Source: Acidobacteriota bacterium
GTDB lineage: Bacteria > Actinomycetota > Acidimicrobiia > Acidimicrobiales > UBA8190
Assembly: GCA_028872975.1 (NCBI GenBank)
Contig: JAGWNV010000172.1
Coordinates: 1-5,919, forward strand
Length of the DNA: 5,919 nucleotides
Direction of reading: 5' to 3'
The position numbers were made by a program, and so were the translations under genes. Position 1 is the first letter of the stretch, and every line of letters begins with the position of its first letter. The notes under the pieces were generated by a model. The model searched no databases. It saw only the letters and a list, made by a program, of their open reading frames with translations, and was not told where the DNA came from. Shown here piece by piece: positions 1 through 5,919 of this stretch.

Positions 1-9
1 CCGGGAGCC

Positions 10-1722
10 TTACCGGGCGCCCCGGACGAGGGCGCCCGGGCGCGCCCCGGTGTCCTCGCCCCGGTCGATCGTCACCTCGCCGGCGTTGACCGTGGCCAGG
101 TAGCCCGTGCTGCGCTGCACCAGCCGCCGGGCGCTGCCGGGCAGGTCGTGGACGAGCTCGGGCCGGCGCAGCCCCAGCCGGGGGAAGTCGATCACGTTCA
201 GGTCCGCCTTCGCCCCGGGGAGGAGTCGCCCCCGGTCCCCGAGTCCGAAGAGGTCGGCCGTGGAGGACGTGAGGCGCCGCACCGCCTCCTCGACCGCGAT
301 GCGCCCCCGGGACCGGTCGCGGGCCCAGTGCGAGAGGAGGAAGGTGGTGGTGCTGGCGTCGCACGTCTGGCCGGCGTGGGCGCCCCCGTCGCCGAGGCCG
401 AACACGGTGGTGGGGCTGGCCAGCATCTCGGCGGTGGCGTCGAGGTTGCCGAAGGCGTAGTTGAGCACCGGGGCGTTGAGCAGCTGCCGGCCCCCGTCCT
501 CGAGGAGCAGGTCGTAGAGGACGTCCCACGGTGAGCGACCCAGCCGGGCCGCCACGGCGGCGACGCTCGTCTCGGGGGCCGGCTCGTAGTCCGGCGGGTC
601 GCCGAGGGGGAAGATCCGCGACGGGCGCATGAAGGCGCCGACCACGGGGTCGGCCTCGAGCGCCGCCGCCTCGGCGACCAGTCGCGCCCGCCGCTCGGGA
701 TCGCCCATGGCCGCCGCCTGCTCGCTCCAGGGCCGCAGGGCGATCTCGGCCCATCCGGGGGCGAAGTTGAAGGGGTGGAAGGTCTGGAGCCCGAGGAGCA
801 GCGAGACCGTCCGCCCGTGGACCTGCGGCCGGACGTCGGCGCCCTCGGCGGCGGCCTCGGCGGCCAGCGCCAGCAGGCGCCGGTAGGCCTCGGGGTCGTT
901 GTCGTTCTGGGTGAGGGCGAAGGTGACCGGCCGCGACACCGCCGCCGAGAGCCGGCGCATCCAGGCCATCTCCTTCTCCGGGGCGGCCAGGTCCTCGCCG
1001 AGGACGCCGGCGGGGGCGAGCTCGAAGACCCCGGTGCCGAGCTCGCCGAGCACGGCCCCGATCCCGAACAGCTCGTCCTCGGCGGCGAAGGTCCCCGGGA
1101 CCGGCTCGCCGTCGATGGCCCGGTGCGCCAGGGTGCGTGAGGTCGAGAAGCCGAGCGCCCCCGCCTCGAGGCCCTGGCGGACGATGGCGGCCATGGCCTC
1201 GATGTCCTCGGCGGTGGCAGGCTCGTTGCGGGCCCCCCGGTCGCCCATGACGTAGGCGCGCACGGCACCGTGCGGGACCTGGGTGCCGACGTCGACGGCC
1301 TTGGGGACGGCGTCGAGGGCGTCGAGGAACTCGGGGAAGGTCTCCCATCCCCAGTGGATGCCGGCCGACAGGGCGGCGCCGGGGATGTCCTCCACGCCCT
1401 CCATGAGGCCGATCAGCCAGTCGTGGCGGTCCGGGCGGGCCGGCGCGAAGCCGACCCCGCAGTTGCCCGCCACCACCGTCGTGACCCCGTGCCAGCACGA
1501 GGGCGTGAGGAGCGGGTCCCAGGTGGCCTGCCCGTCGTAATGGGTGTGGATGTCGACGAACCCGGGCGTGACGAGGGCGCCGTCGGCCTCGATCTCCAGC
1601 CGGCCGGGCCCGGCGCGGCCGACGGCGGTCACCCGGCCCCCGTCGACGGCCACGTCCGCCGTCCGGCCCGGTGTGCCGGTGCCGTCGACGACGGTTCCCC
1701 CTCGGACCACGAGATCGTGCAT
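10..1722 (-). CDS. D-aminoacylase-like amidohydrolase (N-acyl-D-amino-acid deacylase family)
   Basis: Probable cytoplasmic metal-dependent amidohydrolase of 570 residues, related to enzymes that remove the acyl group from N-acyl-D-amino acids. Seen: an N-terminal strand segment (about 1-50) with LVVRGGTVVDGTG, then GFVDIHTHYD carrying the HxH metal motif (H59, H61), AGNCGVG with C88 at the place of the cysteine ligand typical of D-aminoacylases, and GLGDGGAHAG with D445 at the place of the catalytic Asp. The C-terminal GAKADLNVID (503-512) returns to the small beta domain usual in amidohydrolases. Odd: the regions where D-aminoacylases carry two more metal histidines read FELAPAG (233-239) and ALTQNDND (269-276), with no histidine. 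The family is usually about 480-500 residues; this longer form resembles a subgroup common in actinobacteria. The ATG at 1722 is preceded by GGAGG five bases upstream; the stop is TAA at 10-12. There is no signal peptide. It is transcribed divergently from the secreted hydrolase. The fold assignment is firm; the substrate is unknown and true D-aminoacylase activity is doubtful. Confidence 0.9.
   Translation of the reverse strand: MHDLVVRGGTVVDGTGTPGRTADVAVDGGRVTAVGRAGPGRLEIEADGALVTPGFVDIHTHYDGQATWDPLLTPSCWHGVTTVVAGNCGVGFAPARPDRHDWLIGLMEGVEDIPGAALSAGIHWGWETFPEFLDALDAVPKAVDVGTQVPHGAVRAYVMGDRGARNEPATAEDIEAMAAIVRQGLEAGALGFSTSRTLAHRAIDGEPVPGTFAAEDELFGIGAVLGELGTGVFELAPAGVLGEDLAAPEKEMAWMRRLSAAVSRPVTFALTQNDNDPEAYRRLLALAAEAAAEGADVRPQVHGRTVSLLLGLQTFHPFNFAPGWAEIALRPWSEQAAAMGDPERRARLVAEAAALEADPVVGAFMRPSRIFPLGDPPDYEPAPETSVAAVAARLGRSPWDVLYDLLLEDGGRQLLNAPVLNYAFGNLDATAEMLASPTTVFGLGDGGAHAGQTCDASTTTFLLSHWARDRSRGRIAVEEAVRRLTSSTADLFGLGDRGRLLPGAKADLNVIDFPRLGLRRPELVHDLPGSARRLVQRSTGYLATVNAGEVTIDRGEDTGARPGALVRGAR
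13..39 (-). terminator. Perfect hairpin in the last codons of the amidohydrolase gene
   Basis: A perfect 10-bp inverted repeat (13-22 and 30-39, arm CCGGGCGCCC) with a 7-base loop ends directly at the TAA stop, inside the last nine codons of the minus-strand gene. All ten pairs are G-C. No U tract follows in the nine visible bases beyond the stop. High-GC actinobacteria often use stem-loops without U tracts, so a terminator or 3'-end-stabilising hairpin is possible. In a sequence this GC-rich, coincidence with codon use is a real alternative. Confidence 0.35.
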
Positions 1723-1727
1723 GGCGG

Positions 1728-1732
1728 CCTCC
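1728..1732 (-). promoter_or_regulatory. Shine-Dalgarno of the amidohydrolase gene
   Basis: GGAGG on the minus strand, five bases before the ATG at 1720-1722. It supports that start over any upstream in-frame alternative. Confidence 0.7.
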
Positions 1733-1739
1733 GCCGCAG

Positions 1740-1745
1740 ACCGTA
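1740..1745 (-). promoter_or_regulatory. Candidate -10 box for the amidohydrolase gene
   Basis: The minus strand reads TACGGT here, fitting the TAnnnT pattern of actinobacterial -10 boxes. Transcription would start near 1733, just before the GGAGG ribosome site, giving a leader of about 10 bases. No good -35 hexamer lies 16-19 bases upstream, so this is a weak call. Confidence 0.25.
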
Positions 1746-1751
1746 GCCGTC

Positions 1752-1780
1752 TTGCCGCTCCGGTGGCCCTGGAGGAGACT
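1752..1780 (+). promoter_or_regulatory. Candidate promoter for the secreted hydrolase
   Basis: TTGCCG (1752-1757) matches the -35 consensus TTGACA at four positions. Seventeen bases later, GAGACT (1775-1780) matches TATAAT at three. Transcription would start near 1787, leaving a leader of about 30 bases that contains the ribosome site. The spacer holds an imperfect dyad (1758-1774). It is a plausible housekeeping promoter, but weak by sequence alone. Confidence 0.3.
1758..1774. promoter_or_regulatory. Imperfect dyad in the divergent promoter region, possible operator
   Basis: This 17-bp element begins CTCC and ends GGAG; six of eight symmetric positions around the centre at 1766 are complementary. 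It lies between the candidate -35 and -10 of the hydrolase gene, where a bound repressor would block transcription. No regulator gene is present in the window, so this rests only on symmetry and position. Confidence 0.18.
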
Positions 1781-1804
1781 GGCGGCGGCGGAGTACCTCA
1801 CCGG

Positions 1805-1809
1805 AAAGG
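1805..1809 (+). promoter_or_regulatory. Shine-Dalgarno of the secreted hydrolase
   Basis: AAAGG lies eight bases before the ATG at 1818. A closer GGAG (1812-1815) leaves only two bases, too few for normal initiation. Together with the signal peptide that begins right after this ATG, it decides the start against an in-frame GTG at 1671. Confidence 0.5.
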
Positions 1810-1817
1810 GCGGAGCA

Positions 1818-4220
1818 ATGGTGAGAGTGACGGGCGGCATGCGCTGGGGCGCGCGCCTCGGCGCCGGTGCGCTGGCGCTGGCGATCGTGGCGTCGCTGGT
1901 CTCGGGCGTCCAACCGGTGACGGCGAAGGCGGCCTTCCAGGCGGTGGGGAGCGCCCGGCAGGTCTACGTGACGGGCCTCGGGCCCTCGGAGCAGGCCTCC
2001 CTCGTCGCCCCGGACGGCTCGACCTCGGCCACGGCGGGCGCCGATCCGCAAGGCGGCCTCCTCTTCCGCGACGTCCCACCGGGCACCGGCTACCGCGTGG
2101 TGGACGCGGCGGGCTCTTCGTCGGGACCGCTCGTCGTGCACGACGACTCGGCGGCGCCGTGGGACCCGGGTGTCTACGACCAGCAGATCCCCGACAGCGG
2201 CTACGGGTACCTCACCACCCGCGACGGCACCAAGCTGTCCATCGACGTGCATCCGCCCACGAGCCCGGCCGGCGAGCCGGGGCTGCCGGCGGGGACGACG
2301 CTCCCGAGCGTGCCGCACGGCGACTTCCTCCCCCCCTACCCCACGCTCATCGAGTACTCCGGCTACGGCTACGCCGACCCGGCCGGACCCGTGAACGGGA
2401 TCGCCGTCCTCGCCAACCTGATGGGCTTCGCCGTGGTCGACGTGAACATGCGGGGCACGGGCTGCTCGGGCGGCGCCTTCGACTTCTTCGAGGCGCTGCA
2501 GGACCTCGACGGCTACGACGTCATCGAGACCATCGCCCACCAGCCCTGGGTGCTCGGGCACAAGGTGGGGATGATGGGGATCTCCTACGGGGGCATCAGC
2601 CAGCTGTTCACCGCCCAGCTCGACCCGCCGCACCTGGCCGCCATCGCCCCCCTGTCGGTGATCGACGCCACCGCCACCACCCTCTACCCGGGCGGCATCC
2701 TGAACACCGGGTTCGCCGTGGCCTGGGCCCAAGAGCGCCAGCAGGAGGCCACCCCCGCCACCGCCACCGGCGGCGGCCAGCCCTGGGCCGACCAGCGCAT
2801 CGCCCAGGGCGACACCACGTGCGCGGCGAACCAGGTGCTGCACGGCGAGGCCACGGACCTCATGGCCAAGATCGACGCCAACGACTACTACGACCCCGCC
2901 GTGGCCGACCCGCTCGACCCGGTCACGTTCGTGGACAAGATCGACGTCCCGGTCTTCATGGCGTGTCAGTGGGAGGACGAGCAGACCGGTGGCCACTGCG
3001 CCCAGCTGGTCTCGCACTTCACCGGTACCGACCAGAAGTGGTTCACCTTCACAAACGGCGCCCACATCGACTCGCTCGACCCCGATACCTACAACCGCCT
3101 GTACGACTTCCTCGAGCTCTTCGTGGCCCACCAGGCCCCGATCGTGAACGCGGCGATCTCCCACGCCGCCGCCCCGGTCGTCTACCAGGCCGCCATGGGC
3201 CTGCCCCAGACCGACGTCGTGACGCTTCCCGCCGATCCCGTCCAGGCCATGGCCACCTACGACCTGGCGCTGGCCGCCTTCGAGATGGAGCCCCCGGTCC
3301 GGGTGCTGTTCGACAACGGCGCGGGCACCTCCCCGACGGGGTCGACCGACCCCGGCAATCCCTATCCGGGCTTCTCCCAGGGCTTCGCGTCCCTCCCCGT
3401 CCCCGGGACGGCCGCCCAGACCTGGTACCTCGGCCCGGGTGGCACCCTCGGCGACGGGCTGCCGGCGGGTACCGGCGTCGACGAGTACACCTCGGACGCC
3501 TCGGCGCTGCCCCTCACCGACTACGCCTCCGGCGGCAACACCGGCGGCGGCGGCCTGTGGGGGGACGCCTCGCAGTGGCAGTGGCACTGGGTGCAGAGCC
3601 CGGCCGGCACCGCCGTGTCCTACGTCTCGCCGCCGCTCGCCACCGACACCACCGTGGTGGGCGGGGGTGCGGTCTATCTCTGGGTCCGGTCGTCCACGCC
3701 CGACGTGGACCTCCAGGCCACCGTGAGCGAGGTCCGGCCCGACGGCAAGGAGACCTTCGTCCAGGACGGCTGGCTGCGCGCCAGCGAGCGCAAGCTCTCC
3801 ACCAGTCCCGACGGGTCGGACAACCTCTTCAAGCAGCCCAGCACCCTCCTCGACCCGCTTCCCACCTTCACGGCGGCCGACGCCGCGCCGATGCCGGGCG
3901 GCCGCTTCGTCCAGCTGTCCATCCCGCTCTACTACGAGGGCCACGTCTACCGGGCCGGGTCGCGCCTGCGCCTGACGGTGGCCGCCCCCAACGGGGCACA
4001 GCCGGTGTGGTCCTTCGGGCGGACCGAGCCCGACGGCACCATGTCCCCGACATCCACCGCCACGGTGTCCGTCGAGTTCTCGCCGACCAGGCCGTCGATG
4101 CTGGTGCTGCCGGTGGTGCCCGGCCTCGGCGCCCCCACACCGCTCCCGCCCTGCCCCGGCCTGCGCAACGAGCCGTGCCGGGCCTACCAGCCGACGGCCG
4201 ACATCGGGGCGCCGGGCTGA
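1818..4220 (+). CDS. Secreted CocE/NonD family serine hydrolase (Xaa-Pro dipeptidyl-peptidase, S15-like)
   Basis: Exported alpha/beta hydrolase of 800 residues, of the family that includes Xaa-Pro dipeptidyl-peptidases and cocaine esterase. It probably cleaves peptide, amide or ester bonds outside the membrane; the substrate is not readable from sequence. Residues 1-38 form a Sec signal peptide: R3, R9 and R13, a hydrophobic core from about 14 to 31, and a cleavage site after AKA (36-38). There is no twin-arginine motif or lipobox. A beta-rich N-terminal segment (about 39-120) precedes the catalytic domain (about 120-450). That domain has EYSGYGYADP (179-188), VDVNMRGTGCSGG (207-219) and the nucleophile elbow GISYGG (S256). 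The likely acid is D387 in QWEDEQTGG and the likely base H416 in NGAHID, so the triad appears complete. Residues from about 530 to 755 match the C-terminal jelly-roll domain of the family. A Pro-rich tail has two cysteines (C779, C787). The start ATG is in frame with an AAAGG ribosome site; the stop is TGA at 4218-4220. It is divergent from the amidohydrolase and convergent with the exporter. Confidence 0.92.
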   Translation: MVRVTGGMRWGARLGAGALALAIVASLVSGVQPVTAKAAFQAVGSARQVYVTGLGPSEQASLVAPDGSTSATAGADPQGGLLFRDVPPGTGYRVVDAAGSSSGPLVVHDDSAAPWDPGVYDQQIPDSGYGYLTTRDGTKLSIDVHPPTSPAGEPGLPAGTTLPSVPHGDFLPPYPTLIEYSGYGYADPAGPVNGIAVLANLMGFAVVDVNMRGTGCSGGAFDFFEALQDLDGYDVIETIAHQPWVLGHKVGMMGISYGGISQLFTAQLDPPHLAAIAPLSVIDATATTLYPGGILNTGFAVAWAQERQQEATPATATGGGQPWADQRIAQGDTTCAANQVLHGEATDLMAKIDANDYYDPAVADPLDPVTFVDKIDVPVFMACQWEDEQTGGHCAQLVSHFTGTDQKWFTFTNGAHIDSLDPDTYNRLYDFLELFVAHQAPIVNAAISHAAAPVVYQAAMGLPQTDVVTLPADPVQAMATYDLALAAFEMEPPVRVLFDNGAGTSPTGSTDPGNPYPGFSQGFASLPVPGTAAQTWYLGPGGTLGDGLPAGTGVDEYTSDASALPLTDYASGGNTGGGGLWGDASQWQWHWVQSPAGTAVSYVSPPLATDTTVVGGGAVYLWVRSSTPDVDLQATVSEVRPDGKETFVQDGWLRASERKLSTSPDGSDNLFKQPSTLLDPLPTFTAADAAPMPGGRFVQLSIPLYYEGHVYRAGSRLRLTVAAPNGAQPVWSFGRTEPDGTMSPTSTATVSVEFSPTRPSMLVLPVVPGLGAPTPLPPCPGLRNEPCRAYQPTADIGAPG

Positions 4221-4239
4221 GCCGGCCGGTCCCGGCGCC
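4208..4239. terminator. Shared bidirectional stem-loop between convergent genes
   Basis: GGCGCCGGG (4208-4216) pairs perfectly with CCCGGCGCC (4231-4239) across a 14-base loop; on the plus strand a G-U pair (4207/4240) can extend the stem. The structure spans the TGA of the hydrolase (4218-4220) and reaches the TAG of the exporter (4239-4241), and the gap between the genes is only 18 bases. There is no U tract on either side, as is common for actinobacterial stem-loop terminators. Its position at the meeting point of convergent genes supports a terminator for both. Confidence 0.55.
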
Positions 4240-5795
4240 TACCCCCGCGTGTCCGAGCCGGGCCTGGAGCTCGCGTCGGCGGCCGGAGCCGCCACCGCCT
4301 CCCGGGGCGTCTCGGTGGTCGTGGCCGGGCTGGGGGACGCCCCCGCCGGGCCGTGGGCGCCGCCGGGGCGCGTCAGGGAGGGGACCACGAAGGAGAAGAG
4401 GAAGGCGCAGACGGCCAGACCCGAGGCCACCTCGAAGGCCCGAGCGTAGCCGGCGGTGAGGGCCGCGCTCTGGGAGACCGCACCGTGGCCGGCGGCCAGG
4501 AGGCCGTGGGTGTGGTCGATGGCCACGGTGGCGAGGGCGGCGAGGCCCAGCGAGCCGCCCATCTGGCGCGAGGTGTTGAGCACGCCCGAGGCCAGGCCGG
4601 CCTCGCTGTAGTGCACGCCGGCGGTGGCGGCCGACGCCAGCGGGGTGAACAGCAGCCCCAGGGCCAGGGAGATGAGGCATCCGGGCCCGAAGACGTGGGC
4701 GAGGTACGTGCTCGAGGCGCCGATCCCCGAGAGCCAGGCGAAGCCCACCGCGGCGAGGAGGGTGCCGGCGAGGAGCAGTGGCCGCACCCCGGCTCGCGTC
4801 ATGACCCGCGAGCTCGTCTGGGCGCCGACGACGATCGAGGCCGCCATGGGGAGGAAGGCCACCCCGGCGCGCAGGGCCCCGTAGCCGAGGACGTTCTGCA
4901 TGTAGAGCGAGAGGAAGTACCACATCGAGAAGAACGCCGCCCCCACGAGGAGCATGACGGCGTTGGACCCCGACACCGACCGTGAGCGGAAGAGCCGGAA
5001 CGGCACGAGCGGCTGGGAGGCCACCGTCCGCTCGACGACGGCGAACAGCGCCAGCAGCACGGCGGCCACCCCGAGGACCGACAGCGTGTACGCCGACGTC
5101 CAGCCGTGGGTGTCGGTGCCGACGATGGCGTAGATGAGCGCCCCGAGGCCGGCGGTCACCGTCACCGCCCCCCAGACGTCGAGCGACCGGCCCCCGCCGC
5201 CGGGCTGGCGCCGGAGCTCGGTCAGCGAGCCGGCCGCGGCCACGATCCCGGCCACGCCGATGGGGATGTTCACGAACAGCACCCATCGCCAGGAGAGCTC
5301 GGCGGTGAGCACCCCGCCGAGGATCGACCCGGTGGCGCCCCCGGCGCCGGCCACGGCGCTCCACACCCCGAGGGCCTTGGCCATGCGGGCGCCGGAGAAG
5401 GTGGTGACGATGATGGTGAGCGTGGCCGGGGAGAGAAGCGCCCCGCCCACTCCCTGGAGGGCCCTGGCCGCGGTCAGCCAGGCCGAGTTCTGGGCGACGC
5501 CCCCGGCCAGGCTGGCCAGGGTGAACAGCGCCAGGCCGGCGATGTAGACGCGGCGGCGGCCGAAGATGTCCGCCGCCCGGCCGCCGAGGAGGAGGAAGCC
5601 GGCGAAGGTGAGCACGTAGGCGTTCACGACCCACTGGAGGCCGGTGGGGCTGTAGTGCAGCTCCCGGCCGATCGAGGGCAGCGCCACGTTCACGATCGAC
5701 ACGTCGAGCACCACCATGAACTGCGCCAGGCAGGCGATGAAGAGGATCACCCAGTCGGGGACGGTCCGCTCGTGTTCCGTGGGCGCGCCGGGCAT
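4239..5795 (-). CDS. MFS exporter, DHA2 (EmrB/QacA) family, 14 membrane helices
   Basis: Inner-membrane proton-coupled exporter of 518 residues, of the family that exports drugs, dyes or metabolites. Seen: TM1 ending in LDVSIVNVALP (30-40), the typical DHA2 motif; loop 2-3 motif A GGRAADIFGRRRV (71-83); TM4 motif B LTAARALQGVGGALLSP (107-123); and TM5 with the antiporter-type motif C ending GATGSILGG (153-161), where Ser157 replaces the usual Pro. I count about 14 hydrophobic segments between residues 14 and 473, with two extra ones (about 205-253) between the six-helix halves, as expected for DHA2. A tail of about 40 residues (476-518), rich in Ala, Pro, Ser and Thr, is probably disordered and cytoplasmic. 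The start ATG is at 5793-5795 and the stop TAG at 4239-4241. The start lies 11 bases after the stop of the upstream gene and has no clear Shine-Dalgarno, suggesting translational coupling or a leaderless transcript. Substrate unknown. Confidence 0.95.
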   Translation of the reverse strand: MPGAPTEHERTVPDWVILFIACLAQFMVVLDVSIVNVALPSIGRELHYSPTGLQWVVNAYVLTFAGFLLLGGRAADIFGRRRVYIAGLALFTLASLAGGVAQNSAWLTAARALQGVGGALLSPATLTIIVTTFSGARMAKALGVWSAVAGAGGATGSILGGVLTAELSWRWVLFVNIPIGVAGIVAAAGSLTELRRQPGGGGRSLDVWGAVTVTAGLGALIYAIVGTDTHGWTSAYTLSVLGVAAVLLALFAVVERTVASQPLVPFRLFRSRSVSGSNAVMLLVGAAFFSMWYFLSLYMQNVLGYGALRAGVAFLPMAASIVVGAQTSSRVMTRAGVRPLLLAGTLLAAVGFAWLSGIGASSTYLAHVFGPGCLISLALGLLFTPLASAATAGVHYSEAGLASGVLNTSRQMGGSLGLAALATVAIDHTHGLLAAGHGAVSQSAALTAGYARAFEVASGLAVCAFLFSFVVPSLTRPGGAHGPAGASPSPATTTETPREAVAAPAADASSRPGSDTRG

Positions 5796-5803
5796 GGAAG
5801 AGG

Positions 5804-5809
5804 ACTCTA
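5804..5809 (-). promoter_or_regulatory. TAGAGT -10-like motif just before the exporter start
   Basis: On the minus strand TAGAGT fits TAnnnT and ends eight bases before the exporter ATG, the spacing typical of leaderless transcripts. Its first three bases are also the TAG stop of the upstream gene, so the match is partly forced. A poor -35-like TGGACC lies 19 bases upstream. The absence of a ribosome site at this start gives some support. Confidence 0.25.
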
Positions 5810-5919
5810 CGGGTTCACGTGGGCCCGAGGTCCACGCGCCGGGTCGACCACCCCGTCGGCCACCAGCCGTTCCAGCTCGGCGTCGGTGATCCCCCAGGCG
5901 GCCAGGGCCCCGGGCCGGT
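5807..5919 (-). CDS. 3' end of a probable CaiB/BaiF (family III) CoA-transferase, truncated by the window edge
   Basis: Only the last 36 codons are present, read from the right edge (first whole codon at 5915-5917) to TAG at 5807-5809. The peptide contains ALAAWGITDAELERLVADGVV followed by a 12-residue polar tail. Family III CoA-transferases typically end in a segment like GEHTxxVLxEWGxxxAEIxxLxxxGVV. The WG, AE, L and GVV positions match in register, and the cut codon at the edge ends in AC, which allows the conserved His. Such enzymes move CoA between carboxylic acids in the cytoplasm. The gene runs in the same direction as the exporter, 11 bases upstream of it, so they are probably co-transcribed. 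With so few residues the family call is tentative; that this is a real coding end is better supported by its codon pattern and spacing. Confidence 0.55.
   Translation of the reverse strand, partial: RPGALAAWGITDAELERLVADGVVDPARGPRAHVNP

Noticed and set aside
1671..1817. An upstream in-frame GTG start extending the hydrolase by 49 residues
   Set aside because: It would overlap the amidohydrolase gene and place an Arg-rich stretch before the signal peptide. The ATG at 1818 has a ribosome site and a proper signal sequence.
1839..1841. A second ATG (residue 8) as the hydrolase start
   Set aside because: It is possible, and the signal peptide would still work, but the ribosome site spacing fits the first ATG better.
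1629..3944. A 771-codon antisense open frame opposite the hydrolase
   Set aside because: The product is low-complexity (Gly, Val, Arg, His), has no recognisable motif, and runs antisense to a gene with a full catalytic triad.
1544..4459. A 971-codon open frame on the plus strand, out of frame with the secreted hydrolase
   Set aside because: It runs through the hydrolase gene in another frame, gives an Arg/Pro/Gly-rich product without domains, and reflects the rarity of stop codons in very GC-rich DNA.
3868..5634. A 588-codon minus-strand frame overlapping the exporter
   Set aside because: It is a shifted reading of the exporter gene, rich in Arg/Pro/Gly and lacking membrane helices, whereas the exporter frame carries all expected MFS motifs.
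1..5919. tRNA, rRNA, CRISPR, insertion sequence, attachment site or toxin-antitoxin signals
   Set aside because: None seen on either strand. Intergenic space totals only about 130 bases and there are no repeated units or transposase-like frames.

Overview
The window is very GC-rich (roughly 70-75% by eye). Coding third positions are almost all G or C, and antisense frames stay open for long stretches. This base composition, an S15-type secreted hydrolase of the kind common in actinobacteria, a 14-helix DHA2 exporter and a probable CaiB/BaiF-type CoA-transferase together suggest a high-GC actinobacterium. An environmental, Acidimicrobiia-like lineage is possible, but the sequence alone does not fix the taxon. 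There are no RNA genes, insertion sequences, CRISPR arrays or phage genes. It reads as an ordinary chromosomal metabolic region.

Layout, left to right. (1) Positions 10-1722, minus strand: a complete 570-residue amidohydrolase of the D-aminoacylase / N-acyl-D-amino-acid deacylase type. (2) Positions 1723-1817: a 95-bp divergent intergenic region with Shine-Dalgarno sequences for both flanking genes, weak candidate promoters and imperfect dyad symmetry. (3) Positions 1818-4220, plus strand: an 800-residue secreted CocE/NonD (Xaa-Pro dipeptidyl-peptidase, S15-like) serine hydrolase with a Sec signal peptide and a visible Ser-Asp-His triad. (4) Positions 4208-4239: a 9-bp perfect inverted repeat across the stop codons of the two convergent genes, probably a shared bidirectional terminator. 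(5) Positions 4239-5795, minus strand: a complete 518-residue MFS exporter of the DHA2 (EmrB/QacA) family. (6) Positions 5807-5919, minus strand: the last 36 codons of a gene running off the right edge, whose tail resembles the C-terminus of family III (CaiB/BaiF) CoA-transferases. Its stop lies 11 nt before the exporter start, so the two probably form an operon.

How the genes may work together (inference): the secreted hydrolase could cleave peptides, amides or esters outside the membrane, and the divergent cytoplasmic amidohydrolase could process N-acylated products. Nothing in the sequence identifies a shared substrate. The exporter and CoA-transferase form a separate, convergent transcription unit and need not be related in function.

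I see no clearly new biological system. The points most worth checking are the apparent loss of two metal-binding histidines in the amidohydrolase, the exporter start with no Shine-Dalgarno (its -10-like motif overlaps the upstream stop codon), and the small hairpins at gene ends.
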